DNA of 64,000 bases from CAZTXD01 sp964617995 (GTDB lineage Bacteria; Actinomycetota; Acidimicrobiia; Spongiisociales; ZC4RG35). The position numbers were made by a program, and so were the translations under genes. The stretch spans positions 1-64,000 of the forward strand of contig CAZTXD010000002.1 in NCBI GenBank assembly GCA_964617995.1, given 5' to 3'. The notes under the pieces were generated by a model that made no database searches, was not told where the DNA came from, and was given only the letters and a program-made list of their open reading frames with translations. Shown piece by piece: positions 45,222 through 53,413 of the stretch (its first letter is position 1; every line of letters begins with the position of its first letter).

Positions 45222-46409
45222 GTGATCGATCCCAGGAGAGTGGTTAGTCGGCGCGTAGCCCTCCACACCAGAGTCGTTTTGATCGCGGCGTCGACGGCCT
45301 TGATCGCGTATCTCCTCGGAGGGGCGCTCGGATGGTGGTCCGCGCTGGAGGGCGTGGAATCGTTGGTGATCATTGGGGCGTCGCTGATCTTCGTCGCTGT
45401 CGGTTCCTTGATCATCGGTAAGGCGGACTCGAACCGGGTTGGCTGGGTATTCGCCCTGGTCGGGATATCCATCCTGTTGTCCGGCGTGACCGGAGGGCTC
45501 GCCGACCGGGGCCTCCTCGTGTTCGACGCCATCGGTGGGGCGTTCTGGCTCTCCTGGCTCGCCGCGGTCGGGTTGGTGGTTCTCTGGTATCCCACCGGAA
45601 GACCAGCCAGTTCGCGATGGATCTGGGTCCAGTGGCTGGGATTTGTGTTGATCGGGCTCACCTTCGTTCTCTATGTGTTTGCTGAAGAACTGTGCTCGGA
45701 ATTCTCGGAGCCCCAAGGGTGCATCGGCTACGTGGCGAATCCGATCGGTGTCCCCGCTGTCCCCAATCCGGAGTTCGGCTGGATATCAGGCCCGCTCTTC
45801 GCTGGCGTCGCTGTGTTCCTCCTGTCATCGTTGGCGTCCCTGGTAACGAGATTTCGCCGAGCCAGGGGGGTGGAACGTCTTCAGCTCAAGTGGTTCCTGC
45901 TCGCCTGCACGGTCTTCGCAGTCGCGTTCGCGGGGACGATCTCCTACGAAGCGTGGTCCGGTCGGGCTTCCCCCTTTTGGCTCGGCATTCTCTTCCAAGT
46001 GGCGATCCTGGCGATGCCGGTGACAGCGACCCTGGCCATTCTCCGCTATCGGCTCTACGAGATCGACCGGATCATCTCCCGGACGGTGTCGTATGCGCTG
46101 GTGGTGGGTCTGCTCGGGTTGCTGGTGGCCGGTGTGGCCGCGGTCGCCGGCTCGCAGTTCGAGACACCTTGGGTGGTGGCGGCCACCACGCTGGGGATGG
46201 CGGCGTTGTTCAACCCGGTGCGGAGGAGAATGCAGATCTGGGTGGATCGTCGTTTCAACCGGTCTCGCTATGACGCCCAGCGGGTGATGGACGAGTTCGC
46301 CGGTTCGTTGCGTGAGCGCGTGGACGCCGATGAGGTGGTTGAGGGATGGCTCGGGGTGGTCGACTCCACGATGCAACCTGCGGCTGTGGGTGTGTGGGTG
46401 AGGCAGTGA
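45222..46409 (+). CDS. Sensor-like membrane protein, tandem paralog 1
   Basis: A 395-residue protein: eight or so membrane helices in the first 290 residues, then the conserved block RYRLYEIDRIISRTVSYALV, AAVAGSQFETPWVVAATTL, FNPVRRRMQIWVDRRFNRSR and GWLGVVDSTMQPAAVGVWVR. This block is known as the membrane/signalling linker in front of GAF and kinase or SpoIIE domains in actinobacteria. Here no His-box, ATPase or phosphatase follows. A GTG start at 45222 is used. It is the first of five genes in a tightly coupled row; the next ATG shares one base with this stop. Confidence 0.8.
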   Translation: MIDPRRVVSRRVALHTRVVLIAASTALIAYLLGGALGWWSALEGVESLVIIGASLIFVAVGSLIIGKADSNRVGWVFALVGISILLSGVTGGLADRGLLVFDAIGGAFWLSWLAAVGLVVLWYPTGRPASSRWIWVQWLGFVLIGLTFVLYVFAEELCSEFSEPQGCIGYVANPIGVPAVPNPEFGWISGPLFAGVAVFLLSSLASLVTRFRRARGVERLQLKWFLLACTVFAVAFAGTISYEAWSGRASPFWLGILFQVAILAMPVTATLAILRYRLYEIDRIISRTVSYALVVGLLGLLVAGVAAVAGSQFETPWVVAATTLGMAALFNPVRRRMQIWVDRRFNRSRYDAQRVMDEFAGSLRERVDADEVVEGWLGVVDSTMQPAAVGVWVRQ

Positions 46410-47569
46410 TGGCGACGGACTCGATGCGTCGCCTCGGAGGAATCGCCATGGCTGTCTCGGCTCTTCTGCTGGGTGGGGTGAGTTTCGTATCGGCCCCGGA
46501 AGAACCGGTGGCGGTGGTGGTACAGCAGTTGGTGTTTGCCCTGGTCACGATGGGTGTGGGGCTGCTCCTCGTGTTGAGGCGGCCCGGGCACAGGATTGGC
46601 TTCGTGATGCTGGCCCTTGGCCTTTCCTTTTCGATGATGGGCATGGGTCAGGCACTGACACGCGTCTCTCACCAGGTCGGAGACATGAGCCGAGCAGTCA
46701 TTTGGGCTCAGTTCGAAGGAGTCGGTTGGGTCTTCTTCATCCTGACACTGTTCAACCTACTCCCTCTGTGGTTTCCCACGGGGAGGACGGCCAACGTCTT
46801 CGGGCAGTGGGTCCTCAGAGTCGCGCTGGCCGTGGCCATCGTTGGGGTGTTGGGCACTGTCTTTGCCGAAAGAACTTGCGTCTCTTGGCCGGCTGGGGGT
46901 GTCGGTGACGACTGTCTTGAGTTCGCCGCCAGCTCCTGGGGGTTCCTGGAGTACTCTGTCGGTGAGGTTGCCGGTCAGGCCGTCTTGCTGCTCACGGGCC
47001 TGATATCGCTCCTCACCCTCGGATATCGCTTCGTCCGCGCCAGGGGAACGGAGCGACAGCAGTTGAAATGGTTCGCTTTCGGATTCGCTTTGTTCGTCGT
47101 GGCCCTGGGGGCATCGCTGGTTCTGGGTACCAACATGGACTTGGTCATCTGGACCGCCATCGGTGTGGTGCCAGCTTCGATAGCGCTGGCGGTGCTTCGC
47201 TATCGCCTCTACGAGATCGACCGGATCGTTTCGAGGACGGTGTCGTACGCCCTGGTCGCAGGTCTGCTCGGGTTGCTGGTGGCAGCGGTGGCCGCGGTCG
47301 CCGGGTCGCAGTTCGAGACCCCTTGGGTGGTGGCGGCGACCACTCTGGCGGTGGCTGCAATGTTCAACCCGCTTCGGCGGAGGGTTCAGGGATGGGTGGA
47401 CCGTCGTTTCAACCGGTCTCGATACGACGCCCAGCGGGTGATGGATGACTTCGTCGGGTCGTTGCGGGATCGCGTCGACGCCGACGAGGTGGTCGAGGGC
47501 TGGCTCGGGGTCGTCGATTCCACGATGCAACCGGCAGCCGTGGGCGTGTGGGTGAAGGTACCGGGGTGA
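46409..47569 (+). CDS. Sensor-like membrane protein, tandem paralog 2
   Basis: A 386-residue paralog with the same layout: membrane helices from residue 10 to about 275, then RYRLYEIDRIVSRTVSYALV, the FNPLRRRVQGWVDRRFNRSR stretch and the terminal GWLGVVDSTMQPAAVGVWVK. Start and previous stop overlap as TGATG. A 122-base segment, 47324-47445, is identical to one in paralog 4. It lacks any kinase domain. Confidence 0.8.
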   Translation: MATDSMRRLGGIAMAVSALLLGGVSFVSAPEEPVAVVVQQLVFALVTMGVGLLLVLRRPGHRIGFVMLALGLSFSMMGMGQALTRVSHQVGDMSRAVIWAQFEGVGWVFFILTLFNLLPLWFPTGRTANVFGQWVLRVALAVAIVGVLGTVFAERTCVSWPAGGVGDDCLEFAASSWGFLEYSVGEVAGQAVLLLTGLISLLTLGYRFVRARGTERQQLKWFAFGFALFVVALGASLVLGTNMDLVIWTAIGVVPASIALAVLRYRLYEIDRIVSRTVSYALVAGLLGLLVAAVAAVAGSQFETPWVVAATTLAVAAMFNPLRRRVQGWVDRRFNRSRYDAQRVMDDFVGSLRDRVDADEVVEGWLGVVDSTMQPAAVGVWVKVPG

Positions 47570-48705
47570 GCAGACACCAGCGGGAGACCGTGAATATGGC
47601 CCTACTCGTGATGGCGGTGGTCCTGGCGATGCTCGGTGTGTTGGCCGGTGTCTTTTTCGGCGGGCTGGAGCCGGGCGACGAGCTGTGGCCACTCGGATGG
47701 GTGATGTGGGCACCCGTCGGCGCTCTCATCCTCTGGAGACGGCCCAGCAACGGAGTCGGAACGATCATGCTGGCCATCGGCCTGTGTTGGGGGCTCGGCT
47801 TCCTTGCAGTTGCGTTGGCCGAAAGCCCGGCTCAGTTAGGCGTCCGGGTGTGGGCCGAGCTGGTCAGTCTCCTGCTCGGTGTGCTTCCCTGGCTCGGGAT
47901 CATCTGGCTCCTTCTCGTCTTCCCCACAGGACGGCTTCACGGGCGTCTGGAGCGGATCACAGGGCTCGGGTTGTTGGCGCTCGCCATCCTCGGGGTCGTC
48001 TCCTTTGCGAGCAGCCCTGAACCCATGGAATCGACGGGTGTGCAGAGTCCGCTCGCCGTACCGTGGATGGAGTCCTTGACCACCTGGTTCATCAGCGAGA
48101 GCGGGTTTCTCGTCGTGATCGTCGTCATAGCGGCTTCCATCGTCTCGCTGGCTCTTCGCTGGCACGCGAGCAGCGGGATCGAAAGACACCAGTACCGATG
48201 GCTCCTCCTCGGGGCACTCTTGTTCGTCTCGATCCTCGGCATTGGTCAGGTGGTCCCCGAAGACAGCCTCGCCGGGTTCACCTGGGTCGTGGCCGGGGCC
48301 GCCATACCGGTGTCTGTGGGCGTCGCCGTGTCTCGATACCGCCTGTTCGAGATCGATCGGATCATCTCTCGGACGGTGTCGTATGCGTCGGTGGTTGCGG
48401 TGCTGGCTGCCGCGGTCGCCGGCGTAGCTGCCCTGGCGGGCTCCCAGTTCCAGGAGCCCTGGGTGGTGGCCGCCACCACGCTCGGGGTGGCGGCCACGTT
48501 CAATCCGGTGCGGAAGCGAGTTCAGAGCATCGTCGATCGTCGATTCAATCGATCGAAGTACGACGCCGAGCGGGTGGTCGCCGAGTTCGCCGGGTCGTTG
48601 CGTGACCGTGTCGACACCGACGAAGTGGTCGAGGGCTGGCTCGGTGTTGTCGACTCGACGATGGAACCGGCAGCCGTCGGCGTGTGGCTGAGGGGGGCAC
48701 GATGA
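47566..48705 (+). CDS. Sensor-like membrane protein, tandem paralog 3
   Basis: A 379-residue paralog beginning at GTG 47566 in a GTGA overlap; an ATG at 47596 is a possible alternative. Membrane helices are followed by SRYRLFEIDRIISRTVSYAS, FNPVRKRVQSIVDRRFNRSK and GWLGVVDSTMEPAAVGVWLR. It is more divergent than paralogs 2 and 4 in the helical part. No catalytic domain follows. Confidence 0.78.
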   Translation: MSRHQRETVNMALLVMAVVLAMLGVLAGVFFGGLEPGDELWPLGWVMWAPVGALILWRRPSNGVGTIMLAIGLCWGLGFLAVALAESPAQLGVRVWAELVSLLLGVLPWLGIIWLLLVFPTGRLHGRLERITGLGLLALAILGVVSFASSPEPMESTGVQSPLAVPWMESLTTWFISESGFLVVIVVIAASIVSLALRWHASSGIERHQYRWLLLGALLFVSILGIGQVVPEDSLAGFTWVVAGAAIPVSVGVAVSRYRLFEIDRIISRTVSYASVVAVLAAAVAGVAALAGSQFQEPWVVAATTLGVAATFNPVRKRVQSIVDRRFNRSKYDAERVVAEFAGSLRDRVDTDEVVEGWLGVVDSTMEPAAVGVWLRGAR

Positions 48706-49838
48706 ATCGATCCCCGATGGCGTCGATCGGATTGGCCCTGACCTTCGCGATGGTCGCTGGAATGGTCACCGTCGCTGCGGTCGGTGGCCAACTGGTGGCA
48801 ACGTACCTGGTGGCGGGGCTGCTGATGTCGATCGTCGGTTGGCGAATACTGATATCGCATCCCCGTCATGGCGTGGGTCGCCTGCTGATGGTGGCCGGAG
48901 TCTCGGGCACCGCCCTCTCGTTCTGCATGCCGTACGCGCAGCTCTCCTTGTCGAGTGGGCGGCTTCCGGGGGAGTGGGTAGCAGCATGGGCCGGTTCGTG
49001 GATCTGGGCGGTCCAACTCGCATGCCTGCCGGCCTTGCTATTCGTCTATCCGTCGGGACGGGCATTGGGGAGGTGGCGATGGGTCTTCAGGGTGTGGGTG
49101 GCGGCTGTGGCTGCGGTCATCTTGACCGGCGCCGTGCAGCTGGTTGGGACCAGCGCCGGTGAGATGGTCGCCCAAGCCCGGCCCGGTGCTCCCGAGCTTC
49201 CCGAATATCGGTTTCTCAACGACGCCGCGCCATTGCTGATCATGTTCCTGGGCTTTCCCCTTGGGGGCGTTTCCTTCTCGCGACGTTGGGTAGGCGGGGG
49301 TCTGGAGACTCGTCACCAGATGAAGTGGCTGGCTCTCGGCCCCGTGGCGATGGCGATGGCCCTGGTGACGATGGAGGTGCTGGACGCACCGCCGGTGGTG
49401 TCCGGCGTGGCCTGGGCCACCGCACTGACCGTGTTCCCCCTTGCGATCGGTATGGCGATCCTCCGCTATCGCCTCTACGACATCGACCGGATCATCTCGA
49501 GGACGGTCTCGTATGCCCTGGTCGTTGGACTGCTCGCCCTGGCCGTAGCAGCGGTGGCGGCCGTCGCCGGGTCGCAGTTCGAGACTCCCTGGGTGGTGGC
49601 GGCGACCACTCTGGCGGTGGCTGCAATGTTCAACCCGCTTCGGCGGAGGGTTCAGGGATGGGTGGACCGTCGTTTCAACCGGTCTCGATACGACGCCCAG
49701 CGGGTGATGGACGACTTCGCCGGCTCGCTCCGGGACCCGGTCGATGCTGATGGTGTGATCGACGGCTGGGTGTGGGTAGTGAGGGGCACGATGGAGCCGG
49801 GGGCCATCGGAGTCTGGGTCAGGGACCACCCCGAATGA
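48702..49838 (+). CDS. Sensor-like membrane protein, tandem paralog 4
   Basis: A 378-residue paralog starting in an ATGA overlap. Membrane helices to about residue 270, then RYRLYDIDRIISRTVSYALV, FNPLRRRVQGWVDRRFNRSR and GWVWVVRGTMEPGAIGVWVR. Its 122-base segment at 49590-49711 is identical to that of paralog 2, suggesting gene conversion. No catalytic domain follows. Confidence 0.8.
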   Translation: MNRSPMASIGLALTFAMVAGMVTVAAVGGQLVATYLVAGLLMSIVGWRILISHPRHGVGRLLMVAGVSGTALSFCMPYAQLSLSSGRLPGEWVAAWAGSWIWAVQLACLPALLFVYPSGRALGRWRWVFRVWVAAVAAVILTGAVQLVGTSAGEMVAQARPGAPELPEYRFLNDAAPLLIMFLGFPLGGVSFSRRWVGGGLETRHQMKWLALGPVAMAMALVTMEVLDAPPVVSGVAWATALTVFPLAIGMAILRYRLYDIDRIISRTVSYALVVGLLALAVAAVAAVAGSQFETPWVVAATTLAVAAMFNPLRRRVQGWVDRRFNRSRYDAQRVMDDFAGSLRDPVDADGVIDGWVWVVRGTMEPGAIGVWVRDHPE

Positions 49839-50980
49839 GCCTTCGTTCCTCGCTGATCGTCGTGGCCGCGGTGGCATACGTCGTGGCTGCGGTGACCGTC
49901 ACCCTCATGTCGGGGCCCATTCCGCCGTTCCCGTGGGATCCGTTCTGGCTCAACTGGGTCGGTTTCCCGGTGGTGGGAGCCCTGATTCTCCTCAAGAAAC
50001 CGGGGAACAACATCGGCAGGATCCTTCTCGCCGTCGGCGTGACCGTTGCCATCTCCAATGGGTCCGTGCTCGCCGAGCTACTCGGTGCGCCCCGGTCCGA
50101 CCTCTACGCGTTGGCCAGCCAGCTCGCCCTGATGCCGATAGCCGTGTTGATCCCGAGCCTCGTACTCCTGTTCCCAACCGGGTTGATCCCAACGCGATGG
50201 TGGCGGCATGGCATCCGGCTTGCCTGGGGCGCCGACGCTCTGCTCATCATGTGGTACATAGTGCGGCCTCACCCAAACCCAGGGGCAACAGAAGGCGTCT
50301 GGCACCCGAACCCACTCGGGGTCGAGGCCTTACGCTCCCTGGAGGGTGCGGTTGTCGGGTCGGCCGGGGTGGTGTTGGCTGTCTTTGCGGCCGCGACGGT
50401 GACCCACGCGGTGGTCAGCTACCGGAGGGGCTCGGCCATCGAGAGGCATCAGGTGAGGTGGGTCCTGTTCGCCGCGGTGGTGACGCCACTCCTGTACCTC
50501 GTCGGCACCTTCCTCGAATCCCAGGTGTTGTGGCTGGGAAACGCATTGGTCGCCTCTGGCTTGCTCCTGGGAGCCAACGCGGTGGCGGTCGCGATCGGGG
50601 TGGCGGTGTTCAAATACCGGCTCTTCGACATCGACCGGCTCATCTCGAGGACGGCTTCTTACGGGTTCGTGGTGACTCTCCTCGCGTTCGGGTTCTTCGG
50701 GATCTCTGCCCTGGTGGGTTCCCGGACCTCGGAGAGGCCGCTGTTCGTGGCCGCGGCCACCCTCGTTGCTGCCGCCCTGTTCAACCCGCTGAGAACCCGT
50801 ATGCAGCGCTGGGTCAACCGACGGTTCAACCGATCGACCTATGACGCCGAGATGGTCATGTCCGAGTTCGCTGGCTCGCTGCGCGAGGGCATCGACATCG
50901 AAGGTGTCATCGATGGCTGGGTGGGTGTCGTGGGAGAGACCATGGAGCCGGGAGCCATCGGGGTATGGGTCCGGGACTGA
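49835..50980 (+). CDS. Sensor-like membrane protein, tandem paralog 5
   Basis: A 381-residue paralog starting in an ATGA overlap, the most divergent of the five (KYRLFDIDRLISRTASYGFV, then FNPLRTRMQRWVNRRFNRST and GWVGVVGETMEPGAIGVWVR). It ends the operon. As in the others, the chain stops where a GAF domain normally begins. The GAF-SpoIIE-HATPase protein at 53414 starts with a partial GAF and could be the downstream partner. Confidence 0.78.
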   Translation: MSLRSSLIVVAAVAYVVAAVTVTLMSGPIPPFPWDPFWLNWVGFPVVGALILLKKPGNNIGRILLAVGVTVAISNGSVLAELLGAPRSDLYALASQLALMPIAVLIPSLVLLFPTGLIPTRWWRHGIRLAWGADALLIMWYIVRPHPNPGATEGVWHPNPLGVEALRSLEGAVVGSAGVVLAVFAAATVTHAVVSYRRGSAIERHQVRWVLFAAVVTPLLYLVGTFLESQVLWLGNALVASGLLLGANAVAVAIGVAVFKYRLFDIDRLISRTASYGFVVTLLAFGFFGISALVGSRTSERPLFVAAATLVAAALFNPLRTRMQRWVNRRFNRSTYDAEMVMSEFAGSLREGIDIEGVIDGWVGVVGETMEPGAIGVWVRD

Positions 50981-51305
50981 TCACCCCAATCGTTACCGGC
51001 TCATCTCATCTGAGTGGGGATTGGCATATGCGACGCGTGGTGGTGATGGCCCGGTTGGGCGGGAGCGATGTCGCCGGCGTAGCGGAGGCAGAGGAGTCAG
51101 GAGTGGTCGACGACTCCCACTCCTCGGAAAGTTCGACAGTTGAGGCACACCACCTCCGCGATCGCCGGGCGCCCTGCCCGGCCATAATGGCTCCTCTGCC
51201 GGCTCCCCGGTTCGCCGGCCTCACCACGCCATCCTCCCCGCAGGTTTGGGACCTGTCCTGAAGAGGTAAGGGGAGGTGACGTTCGCGGATCTTGGAGGAG
51301 CTGTG
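50981..51305. other. Intergenic region before the secreted propeller-like gene
   Basis: About 325 bases without a recognised gene. It holds a one-mismatch variant of the recurring heptamer, CGTTACC at 50991. GGAGGAG at 51293-51299 is the ribosome binding site for the ATG at 51306. No terminator hairpin with a T-run was seen after the five-gene operon. Confidence 0.5.
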
Positions 51306-52613
51306 ATGCGACGTGACACCCCTTCTCTCACGCTGCTGGCGGCGGTGCTGGCCCTGCTGCTGGCCATGGTGCTGCCGGCCGCTGCCCATCCCGCGGAGGA
51401 CCCCGACGACGGCAAGGCCAAGTCTGGTCTCACCGTGGAGGACATCCAGGCCATGCCCACCGCCGATTTGGAGGCCATGGGACCTGCCGAGTGTGTCGAC
51501 GGTATGGCCGCCATCTTTCCCTGTGACAACGTCGACCTGGCCGCCTTCGTCCCACTCGAGGAGCTGGGTGGGGTCAACGGGAGCGACATCTGGGGGTGGG
51601 AGGATCCGCTCACCGGCCGTGAGTACGCCATCATGACCACCGGGGAAGGAACGGCATTCGTAGACGTCACCGAGCCCACAGCCCCGGTGGTGGTGGGGAT
51701 CTTGCCCACCGAGAGCGTGGACAACAGGATCCTGTGGCGCGACGTCAAGGTCCACGCCGACCACGCCTTCATCGTGTCCGAGATCGGGACCCACGGCATG
51801 CAGGTATTCGATCTGACCCGGTTGCGCGGCGTCGCATTGACCCCCGCCCTCTTCACAGCAGACGCCGTATACCGCGGGTTCGGCAACGCCCACAACGTGG
51901 CTGTCAACCCCGACACCGGTTTCGCCTACGCCGTGGGCTCCAACACCTGCGACGGAGGCCTGCACATGGTGGACGTCCAGGACCCGAAGAACCCCACGTT
52001 CGCCGGCTGCGCCGACGAAGACGGCTACGTCCACGACGTGCAATGTGTCATCTACGAGGGTAAGGACGGCCGTTTCCGCGGCCGGGAGATCTGCTTCGGT
52101 TCCAACGAGGACACGGTGACCCTCTACGACGTCACTGACAAGGCCAACCCCGTTGTCCTCTCCCGCACCGGCTACCCCAGCGCCGCCTACACCCACCAGG
52201 GCTGGCTGACGCCGGACCAGCGCTGGTTCCTGTTCGGCGACGAGCTGGATGAGCTGAACGGCACGGTGGGCAACACCACCACCTACATCATGAAGGTGGA
52301 GAAGCTGGACCGGCCGGCGCGGGTGACCCCATTCACCCACTCGACGCGAACCATCGACCACAACCTCTACATCCACGGCCCCCACGTCTATGAGGCCAAC
52401 TATGTGGAAGGCTTGCAGATCCTCTCCTACGACCGCAAGACCCTGGAGAAAGGCGAGCTGACCCGGGTCGGCTACTTCGACGTGGTGCCGGGCGTGGACG
52501 AGGCGGTTTTCGGGGGCGCGTGGAGCAACTATCGCTTCGACTCGGGGACCACGGTGGTCAGCGCCATCGAGAGCGGTCTCTTCGTTCTCATTCCCGATCT
52601 CGCTGGGTCCTGA
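51306..52613 (+). CDS. Secreted choice-of-anchor B family, beta-propeller-like protein
   Basis: A 435-residue exported protein. A signal peptide (LLAAVLALLLAMVLPAAAHP) precedes a mature chain that carries repeats of the LVIVDV type: TAFVDVTEPTAPVVVGILPT, MQVFDLTRLRG, LHMVDVQDPKNPTFAGC, VTLYDVTDKANPVVLSRTGY. These are the strands of the choice-of-anchor B (LVIVD) propeller family. There are four Cys residues in the mature chain that may pair. No C-terminal anchor is seen, so it is probably secreted. It lies between the sensor-paralog operon and the switch-protein genes, all in the same direction. Confidence 0.82.
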   Translation: MRRDTPSLTLLAAVLALLLAMVLPAAAHPAEDPDDGKAKSGLTVEDIQAMPTADLEAMGPAECVDGMAAIFPCDNVDLAAFVPLEELGGVNGSDIWGWEDPLTGREYAIMTTGEGTAFVDVTEPTAPVVVGILPTESVDNRILWRDVKVHADHAFIVSEIGTHGMQVFDLTRLRGVALTPALFTADAVYRGFGNAHNVAVNPDTGFAYAVGSNTCDGGLHMVDVQDPKNPTFAGCADEDGYVHDVQCVIYEGKDGRFRGREICFGSNEDTVTLYDVTDKANPVVLSRTGYPSAAYTHQGWLTPDQRWFLFGDELDELNGTVGNTTTYIMKVEKLDRPARVTPFTHSTRTIDHNLYIHGPHVYEANYVEGLQILSYDRKTLEKGELTRVGYFDVVPGVDEAVFGGAWSNYRFDSGTTVVSAIESGLFVLIPDLAGS

Positions 52614-52766
52614 GGCCTGGGGGGTGGGCCGGTAGTGGGGCCGGTCCACCCTCTGGGATGAGTGGCGCCGATAGACCGGTGCCCGGTGGCTCAACACGAT
52701 CGTGGAGTGCCGGATTGACCCATTCGTCGACACGTTCCGTGAGAGGCCGGATGAAGTCGGTCCTCT

Positions 52767-52773
52767 CGTAACG
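52767..52773. promoter_or_regulatory. CGTAACG heptamer upstream of the SRPBCC gene
   Basis: A copy of the recurring heptamer, 46 bases before the SRPBCC start at 52819 and inside a 205-base intergenic gap. Function inferred from recurrence only. Confidence 0.35.
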
Positions 52774-52818
52774 CTCCCGTACCGGTCGTGTGGCATATCT
52801 GGGAGCGAAAGGAGCGAC

Positions 52819-53337
52819 ATGATCCACTACATGTTCGAGACAGAGTGGGTGCTGACGGCACCGGTCGAGCGGGTGTTCGAGCTTCTTTCCCATCCCGAGG
52901 GTTACGCCTCGTGGTGGCCGTCGGTGAGAGAGTCGGTACTCCTGGAAGAGGGTGACTCCCGAGGCGTAGGTAGGAGCGCCTCGTTCACGGTGCACGGTCC
53001 GTTGCGATCAACTCTGCGCCTTCAGCTGAGGGCGATCGAGGTCGATCGCCCCCGTCGGGTCCACAACGTCGTCCGAGGAGACCTGGTCGGCACCGGGACA
53101 CATCATCTCGAGGCGCATCCCGACGGCACCCGAGTGAGATTCCACTGGTATGTGTCGACCACGAGAGCCTGGATGAGCACGGTGGCCAGGATCGGCAGGC
53201 CGTTCTTCGCCCTCGCTCACAAGTACGTGATGCACCAGGGTTGCGAGGGGATGGCCAAATACCTCGGGGCGAGGCTCCTGATGGCCAGGTCGACGGTGGT
53301 CGACTCACCGACCCCGATTCCGGTGCCACAGAGTTAG
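52819..53337 (+). CDS. SRPBCC family protein
   Basis: A 172-residue protein: MFETEWVLTAPVERVFELLS at the start and WWPSVRESVLLEEGD in the first turn are typical of SRPBCC/polyketide-cyclase-like ligand-binding folds. The C-terminal helix (ALAHKYVMHQGCEGMAKYLG) closes the cavity. AAAGGAG before the ATG at 52819 sets the start. Ligand is unknown. It stands 77 bases before the switch-protein gene. Confidence 0.78.
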   Translation: MIHYMFETEWVLTAPVERVFELLSHPEGYASWWPSVRESVLLEEGDSRGVGRSASFTVHGPLRSTLRLQLRAIEVDRPRRVHNVVRGDLVGTGTHHLEAHPDGTRVRFHWYVSTTRAWMSTVARIGRPFFALAHKYVMHQGCEGMAKYLGARLLMARSTVVDSPTPIPVPQS

Positions 53338-53374
53338 ATTGCGGTCGTGAAGGATTCCTGTTGAACCGGGGAGT

Positions 53375-53381
53375 CGTAACG
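53375..53381. promoter_or_regulatory. CGTAACG heptamer upstream of the switch-protein gene
   Basis: A copy of the recurring heptamer, 33 bases before the start at 53414, in the 76-base gap behind the SRPBCC gene. Its position near the expected -35 would suit an activator site or a promoter element. No matching -10 was identified. Confidence 0.4.
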
Positions 53382-53413
53382 ATCTCGGGACGGTTTCGAG
53401 GGAAGATGAGGAG

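Noticed and set aside
51006..52820. 604-codon minus-strand frame
   Set aside because: Antisense to the secreted propeller-like gene, which has signal peptide, repeats and ribosome binding site; the minus frame has none.
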